Shown one piece after another: positions 6,144-10,393 of a stretch of DNA of 10,393 bases. The number at the start of each line of letters is the position of its first letter. The stretch's first letter is position 1. The notes below the pieces were generated by a model. That model made no database searches, was not told where the DNA came from, and worked only from the letters and a program-made list of their open reading frames with translations. A program made the translations under genes and the position numbers. This stretch comes from Bacillota bacterium (GTDB lineage Bacteria > Bacillota > Clostridia > Christensenellales > Aristaeellaceae). The stretch lies in NCBI GenBank assembly GCA_023443705.1, contig JAEZTD010000117.1, positions 1 through 10,393 on the forward strand. Direction: 5' to 3'.

Positions 6144-6170
6144 ATTCTAGCAAGGCCGCGCTGTGAGCGC
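6144..6170 (-). promoter_or_regulatory. Internal promoter of the response regulator gene, with a palindrome upstream
   Basis: In the 76-base gap between kinase and regulator, the minus strand carries TGCTAGAAT (6144-6152), identical to three other extended -10 boxes in the window. There is no good -35 at 17 bases. Instead a perfect inverted repeat, GCGCT-GTG-AGCGC (6158-6170), covers that region, as expected for a site that needs an activator or binds a repressor. It suggests the regulator and UroD-like genes can be transcribed without the kinase. The -10 lies about 22 bases before the ATG at 6121. Confidence 0.5.
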
Positions 6171-6197
6171 CATCAATCAAATTCACTTTTCACAAAA

Positions 6198-7991
6198 TTA
6201 TGAAGGCAAATTGCTCCTGGGGGCCGGCCCGCCCGCCGGCACGGAGAAGCCGATGGCGGTGCCGTGCATCTCCCGGCTTTCGATGACCAGATGGCTGGAC
6301 GGCCCGTAGTACAGCTTCAGTCGGTCGTTGACGTTACCAAGGCCGATCTGGTTGTAGCCGCGGGCGCTTACCGGCGTCCCCGACAGCAGTTTATTAAGGA
6401 CGTCCGGCGCGATGCCCGCGCCGTCGTCGATCAGCGTAATCCACAGCCGCCCCTCCGCGATCCTGGCCACCAGTTTGATGGTACCCCGGCCGATGGGCAG
6501 TATGCCGTGAAACAGCGAATTCTCAACCAGCGGCTGCAACAGCAGCTTGGGCACCTCCACAAAAAGCGTGTCCTCCGGCGCGTCCACGTTAAAGGTGAGT
6601 TCCACGTCGTATCGCTTGAGCTGAATGTTTAGGTAGTGGTGCAGGTTTTCGATCTCCACCGCCAGTGGGTTTGTCATGTTGACCTGCGACATGCTGGCGC
6701 GAAGCAGTGAATTGAAGGAGACGATCAGGTCGTTGAGCGCCTGATTGCCCTCCTTCTGTGCCATGTAGCGCATGGTGTTGAGGGTATTGTGAATGAAGTG
6801 GGGGTTGATCTGGGACTGGAGCAGATCCAGCTGGGACTGCAGCATCGCCACGCGGATCTTTCGCTTTTCCGTTTGCGCCCGGGTGATTTCGTCGGTCAGC
6901 GCGTGCAGCGAATCGACCATCGCGTTGTAGCCCGTCAGCAGATCCTCGATCTCCAGCGCGCTCGAGCGCGCCTTGGTGGGGTGCCAGGCGCCCCGGCCGA
7001 GCTCCGCCATGTCCGCCCCCAGATCGCGCAGCGGCTTTGTGATGCGGTTTGAAATGGCGCCGCCGATGGTCACCAGCGCCGCGAGCAGCGCCGCGCTGAC
7101 AGCGAGCAGGACCCGCGTCAGGCTTCTGACCGGCGCGTTGATCGCTTCGTAAGATACGAGCCCTACGAGCGTCCAGTCCGGGTACTCGCTCAGCTTCTGG
7201 CTGTAGACCACATAGGGCACGCCGCCCAGCGCAACGCTTCCGCTTGCGGGCACTTCGGTCGGGTTCAGAAACTGGGCGTCCCCGGTGCGCACGATCACGT
7301 TATTGTTTTCGTCCACCACCCAGGCGGCGGAATAGGTGGACTGAAACAGCTGCTCCAGTTCCCCGGTCATGCTGCCTTTCGCCACGTTGATGGCCACCGT
7401 GCCCAGAAGCTCGTAGCTCTCCGTATCGTAGTACCTTCCGTAATAGGTGATGGTGTTGCGCTTATCGTACGCCTGTTCGGAGAGCACCGGGAAGGCGCTG
7501 GGCACCGAAAAGCGGCCGTTCATGCCCGAATTCAGAAAGAAGAGGTATTCGGGGTCGGACAGGATGGCGCTCTGATAGGGCTCCGCCGCGTAGATGGGAT
7601 CCAGGATCTGCCCTCGGCCATTGATCAGAATGATCGACCGTACGGAGGCATACCGACGGATGATGCGGGCGATTTCCTCCTTCATGGCCACGGTGTCGCT
7701 GAGCGAAGCCATCCCCGGGGCCTCCCGCTGCGCGCGCATGCGCGTCTGCAGGAGCGTGTTTCGGATCAAAGAGAAGTGCAGCGAGCGAATCTCCGCCAGC
7801 TCGTAGCCCAGCCGCGTGCCGGCGAGGCTCATCTTCTGGCCGGAAACGAGGTTGATTTCCTCGGTCAGCCGATCTCGGTACATCAGGCCCATCGTCACGA
7901 GGATGATGGCGAGCGCCGCGACAAACGCCATGAGGAAATAGGCCGTGATGCGCACGCTGATGTGCCGGAAGAAATGGCTCACTCTTTTCAT
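6198..7991 (-). CDS. YesM-type sensor histidine kinase
   Basis: This 597-residue membrane kinase senses an extracellular signal and phosphorylates the response regulator encoded next. TM1 spans about 13-37 and TM2 about 291-313; between them lies an extracytoplasmic sensor domain of about 250 residues, probably Cache-like (inferred from its layout and the YxDWTLVGLVS end). HAMP follows (about 314-366). The His_kinase domain carries QSQINPHFIHNTLNTMRYMA, with predicted phospho-His H398 (family consensus INPHFLYNTL). The ATPase domain shows the N box LLLQPLVENSLFHGI (N491), LIDDGAGI (G1 box) and QIGLGNVNDRLKLYYG (G2 box). The start at 7991 (MKRVSHFF) directly precedes TM1. No ribosome binding site is visible at the right distance, and a strong promoter ends six bases upstream, so the message may be leaderless. 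An open frame reaching 8030 would encode part of the promoter. The stop is 76 bases before the regulator. Confidence 0.9.
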   Translation of the reverse strand: MKRVSHFFRHISVRITAYFLMAFVAALAIILVTMGLMYRDRLTEEINLVSGQKMSLAGTRLGYELAEIRSLHFSLIRNTLLQTRMRAQREAPGMASLSDTVAMKEEIARIIRRYASVRSIILINGRGQILDPIYAAEPYQSAILSDPEYLFFLNSGMNGRFSVPSAFPVLSEQAYDKRNTITYYGRYYDTESYELLGTVAINVAKGSMTGELEQLFQSTYSAAWVVDENNNVIVRTGDAQFLNPTEVPASGSVALGGVPYVVYSQKLSEYPDWTLVGLVSYEAINAPVRSLTRVLLAVSAALLAALVTIGGAISNRITKPLRDLGADMAELGRGAWHPTKARSSALEIEDLLTGYNAMVDSLHALTDEITRAQTEKRKIRVAMLQSQLDLLQSQINPHFIHNTLNTMRYMAQKEGNQALNDLIVSFNSLLRASMSQVNMTNPLAVEIENLHHYLNIQLKRYDVELTFNVDAPEDTLFVEVPKLLLQPLVENSLFHGILPIGRGTIKLVARIAEGRLWITLIDDGAGIAPDVLNKLLSGTPVSARGYNQIGLGNVNDRLKLYYGPSSHLVIESREMHGTAIGFSVPAGGPAPRSNLPS

Positions 7992-7997
7992 GCCGCG

Positions 7998-8026
7998 ATT
8001 ATAGCACTCCGACCCGCTGAAGGCAA
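7998..8026 (-). promoter_or_regulatory. Strong promoter of the sensor kinase gene, predicted start at the ATG
   Basis: On the minus strand, TTGCCT (8021-8026), 17 bases, then a perfect TATAAT (7998-8003) preceded by TGC. The bases after the -10 are CGCGGC-ATG, so a start seven bases past the -10 falls on the A of the ATG at 7991. Confidence 0.65.
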
Positions 8027-8120
8027 ACATAGTTTTCGGTTTGTGGCGTCATTTGAGCTTCACACTTTGGCCCATGCGCGCAAATAAGAGCCGCAGAAAT
8101 TTCTCACACCGGATAATAAT

Positions 8121-8146
8121 TTTGATGAAAGTTAATCGCTTTGATG
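8121..8146 (+). promoter_or_regulatory. Direct repeat TTTGATG, candidate site for the AraC-type regulator
   Basis: TTTGATG occurs at 8121-8127 and 8140-8146, 19 bases apart, just upstream of and touching the -35 of the transporter promoter. AraC-type regulators commonly bind direct repeats about two helical turns apart in this position to activate. The site and the partner are inferred from position only. Confidence 0.3.
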
Positions 8147-8173
8147 GACTCCCGGGCCGGACAGGCCTATACT
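8145..8173 (+). promoter_or_regulatory. Promoter of the CUT2-type transporter operon
   Basis: TGGACT (8145-8150), 17 bases, then TATACT (8168-8173). Unlike the other promoters here it lacks the TGC extension and has an imperfect -35, which would fit an activator-dependent promoter. A start near 8180 leaves a leader of about 29 bases with GGAGG at 8196-8200. Confidence 0.5.
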
Positions 8174-8208
8174 CTTATGGTAATGAGCAAAAGCCGGAGG
8201 TGAAGCGG

Positions 8209-9717
8209 TTGAATTCGCTGGAGTTTCGCTCCATCACCAAGTCTTTCCCCGGCGTCCGGGCGCTGGACGACGTCAGCTTTACCGCGACGGGCGGGCAGGT
8301 GGTGGCGCTGGTCGGAGAGAACGGCACCGGCAAATCGACGCTGCTCAAGGTCTTGGGCGGCGATTATCAGCCGGACGGCGGCGAATACCTGATCGACGGC
8401 GAACACCGCCATTTCCGTCAGCCGCGGGAGGCGATCGAGGCGGGCGTCTCGATCATCTACCAGGAGCGGCAGGTGGTGCCGTTTCTGTCGGTGGCGGAGA
8501 ACATCTTCATGGAGGGCATCCCGGCGGGAAAGACGGGGCTGATCGACTTCAAGGCGCTGAACCGCATGGCGCAGGAGATCATCGAAGAGTTCCGCCTGCC
8601 CTTTCATGCAACCGACCGGGTGCGTGATCTGTCGGTGGCCCATCAGCAGATGATCGAGATCATGAAGGCTTACCGCAGAAACCCCAAAATCATCGCCTTC
8701 GACGAGCCCACCGCGTCGCTGTCCGACGCGGAAATCGCGACGCTGTTTGAGATCATCGCACAGCTTCGCACGAAGGGCATCATCATCCTGTACGTGTCCC
8801 ACCGAATGAAGGAAATCTTCCAGATCACCGACGAGGTGGTCATTCTGAAGGACGGTAAATTCGTCGGCCAGTATCAGACCCGCGAAACGGACGAGCTGTC
8901 CATCGTCGAAAAGATGGTGGGCAGAAACCTCGGCGACATCTTCCGGGAGCTTCGCCGCAATGACGCAATCGGCGAACCCGTGCTGGAGGCACGAAACCTC
9001 GTGGCCGACAACGTCAAAGACGTCAGCTTTACGCTGCGCGCGGGCGAGGTCGTGGGCTTTGCCGGGCTCGTCGGCGCGGGGCGCACGGAAACCATGCGCC
9101 TGATCTTCGGCGCGGACAAAAAGAAGAGCGGCGAAGTGCTCGTCGCGGGGAAGAACGCGCAGATCGACGCGCCGGAGGACGCAATCCGGCTCGGCATCGC
9201 GCTGTGCCCGGAGGACCGCAAGGAGCAGGGCATCGTCGCCCGGCGCTCCATCTGCGACAACATCTCGATGGCGGTGATGCCCTCCCTGTGCCGCGGCGGC
9301 TTCATCGACTTTGAAGGCGAACGCGCGCTGGCGGAAAACGGCGTAAAGGAACTGAACATCAAGACGCCGTCCATCGAAAAACCCATCGGCGAGCTCTCCG
9401 GCGGCAACCAGCAGAAGACCATCCTCGCCCGTTGGCTGGCGCTGGAGCCCCGCATCCTGATTCTGGACGAGCCCACCAAGGGCATCGACGTGGGCTCCAA
9501 GTCGGAAATCTACCAGATCATCTGCGACATGGCGAGGCGGGGCATCGGCGTCGTCATGGTTTCCAGCGAGCTGCCGGAGATCCTGGGCGTGTGCGACCGG
9601 ATCGTGGTCATGTGCCAGGGCCGCGTCACCGGCGAATTGACCCGCGAGGAAGCCACCGAACACAAGGTGCTGATGCTGGCGATGGCCGACATGTTGGGAG
9701 GAAAAGAAGATGAATAG
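8209..9717 (+). CDS. RbsA/MglA-type ABC sugar importer ATPase (two fused nucleotide-binding domains)
   Basis: This 502-residue protein energises a CUT2-type importer (ribose, galactose, xylose or autoinducer-2 class). Domain 1 shows Walker A GENGTGKST (36-44), Q-loop Q85, signature LSVAHQQ (141-147) and Walker B AFDEP with D165-E166. Domain 2 shows the degenerate Walker A usual for this family, GLVGAGRTE (286-294, no GKS/T), signature LSGGNQQ (396-402) and Walker B LILDEP with D420-E421. Length matches the usual 500 residues. I chose the TTG at 8209 because GGAGG ends eight bases upstream and the product then begins NSLEFRSITKSFPGV, the normal family start. In-frame ATGs further upstream would add an unrelated tail. 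The stop overlaps the permease start by eight bases. Divergent from the sensor kinase with 217 bases between, a typical arrangement for a regulated importer. The sugar cannot be read from the ATPase. Confidence 0.92.
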   Translation: MNSLEFRSITKSFPGVRALDDVSFTATGGQVVALVGENGTGKSTLLKVLGGDYQPDGGEYLIDGEHRHFRQPREAIEAGVSIIYQERQVVPFLSVAENIFMEGIPAGKTGLIDFKALNRMAQEIIEEFRLPFHATDRVRDLSVAHQQMIEIMKAYRRNPKIIAFDEPTASLSDAEIATLFEIIAQLRTKGIIILYVSHRMKEIFQITDEVVILKDGKFVGQYQTRETDELSIVEKMVGRNLGDIFRELRRNDAIGEPVLEARNLVADNVKDVSFTLRAGEVVGFAGLVGAGRTETMRLIFGADKKKSGEVLVAGKNAQIDAPEDAIRLGIALCPEDRKEQGIVARRSICDNISMAVMPSLCRGGFIDFEGERALAENGVKELNIKTPSIEKPIGELSGGNQQKTILARWLALEPRILILDEPTKGIDVGSKSEIYQIICDMARRGIGVVMVSSELPEILGVCDRIVVMCQGRVTGELTREEATEHKVLMLAMADMLGGKEDE

Positions 9718-10393
9718 CCTGAGCGCCCCCGCCTCAAAGGGCGGCAAACTGAAAAAGTTCTTCGGACAGGTCCTGAAAAGCGACAAACTGGGCCTTCTGA
9801 TCGCGCTGGCGATCATCGTGATCGTGTTCCAGTATCTGACGGGCAACAAGTTTTTCACCCCCGCCAACATCGTCAACATCATGATCGCGATGAGTGTCGT
9901 GGGGCTTGTGACCATCGGCGAAAGCTTCCTTCTGATTACCGGGAAGGTGGACCTTTCCCCCGGCTCGGTGGCGGCGTTCTCCGGCGTGCTTGTGGCGCTT
10001 CTTCTAAACACCGGCATGGACATGTACCTGGCGATCGCCATCGTGGTGGCCGTGGGAATGGTGATTGGCCTACTGAACGCGATGCTCATCAACAAGCTGA
10101 AGCTGGAGGCGTTCATCGCGACGCTGGCCACGATGAGCATCTTCCGCGGGCTCGCCTACATCATCTGCGGCGGCAAGGCGGTGTTCATCACCAACGGCAG
10201 CTATCTCAAGTTCGGTGGCGGCCGCGTGTTGGGCGTGCCGATCCCCGCGATCTTCTTTCTGGCGCTGTTCATCGTGTTTATGGTGGTGCTGGCGCGCACG
10301 CGGTTCGGCCGGAGCGTCTACATGGTGGGCGGCAACCCCACCGCCTCCCGCCTGACCGGCATCAACGCCCAGAAGGTGCTGATCGTCCTGTAC
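9710..10393 (+). CDS. RbsC-type ABC sugar importer permease, C-terminus beyond window
   Basis: This is the first 228 codons of the membrane permease partnering the ATPase. After a cytoplasmic start (MNSLSAPASKGGKLKKFFGQ) come several hydrophobic segments: about 27-45 (LGLLIALAIIVIVFQYL), about 55-77, about 86-100, about 105-122 and about 177-195. Family signatures are FFTPANIVNI, the GKVDLSPGSVAAFSGV loop, the INKLKLEAFIATLATMSIFRGLAY region with its following GG, and RTRFGRSVYMVGGNPTASRLTGIN, the coupling helix region of BPD_transp_2 permeases. GGAGG (9697-9701) lies eight bases before the ATG at 9710, and the eight-base overlap with the ATPase implies coupled translation. The typical length is about 320-340 residues, so roughly a third is missing to the right. 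The periplasmic binding protein is not seen and may follow. Confidence 0.92.
   Translation, partial: MNSLSAPASKGGKLKKFFGQVLKSDKLGLLIALAIIVIVFQYLTGNKFFTPANIVNIMIAMSVVGLVTIGESFLLITGKVDLSPGSVAAFSGVLVALLLNTGMDMYLAIAIVVAVGMVIGLLNAMLINKLKLEAFIATLATMSIFRGLAYIICGGKAVFITNGSYLKFGGGRVLGVPIPAIFFLALFIVFMVVLARTRFGRSVYMVGGNPTASRLTGINAQKVLIVLY

Noticed and set aside
6220..6245. GC-rich inverted repeat near the end of the kinase as a terminator
   Set aside because: It is inside the coding sequence and has no T-tract downstream on the minus strand.
8167..10140. Open frame of 657 codons on the minus strand
   Set aside because: It lies antisense to the ATPase and permease, which have clear family motifs. Its translation is a low-complexity H/R/D/A-rich shadow typical of GC-rich DNA.

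Overview
The window looks like the chromosome of a GC-rich, low-complexity-free member of the Clostridia (Bacillota), perhaps an uncultured gut lineage. This is an inference from strong AGGAGG-type ribosome binding sites, a TTG start, a YesM/YesN-type two-component pair, ABC sugar transporters and a UroD/MtaA-like protein. No rRNA, tRNA or taxonomic marker is present to confirm it.

Layout. Positions 1-389 (minus) hold the N-terminal part of a secreted family-1 solute-binding protein, cut by the window edge. A divergent promoter region (390-662) separates it from a small NIPSNAP-family gene (663-977, plus). Next comes a non-coding stretch with a promoter and a possibly structured leader of about 190 nt. 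It precedes a membrane-anchored diguanylate cyclase (1450-3168, plus). That reading frame is broken by one in-frame TAA exactly at the Leu of the conserved DPLTGLFNRRY motif, giving a sensor/HAMP fragment and a GGDEF fragment. Positions 3169-3581 carry no gene, but contain a palindromic MITE-like element of about 192 bp (3241-3432) and a bidirectional terminator-like hairpin (3459-3499).

The minus strand from 7991 down to 3582 encodes a YesM-type sensor kinase, a YesN-type response regulator with an AraC DNA-binding domain, and a UroD/MtaA-like protein. The last two overlap by ATGA. Divergently, on the plus strand from 8209, lie a two-domain RbsA/MglA-type ATPase and an RbsC-type permease that runs off the right edge. 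The likely logic is that an extracellular signal sensed by the kinase activates the AraC-type regulator. The regulator may then control the divergent carbohydrate importer, while the UroD-like protein processes the imported compound or a methyl group taken from it. The sugar-binding protein of this importer is not in the window and probably lies downstream.

Four of the promoters I could place share an identical nine-base extended -10, TGCTAGAAT, and a fifth has TGCTATAAT. The most interesting items are the nonsense-split cyclase with its structured leader, the MITE-like element, and the coupling of a UroD-like methyltransferase to a two-component system and importer.
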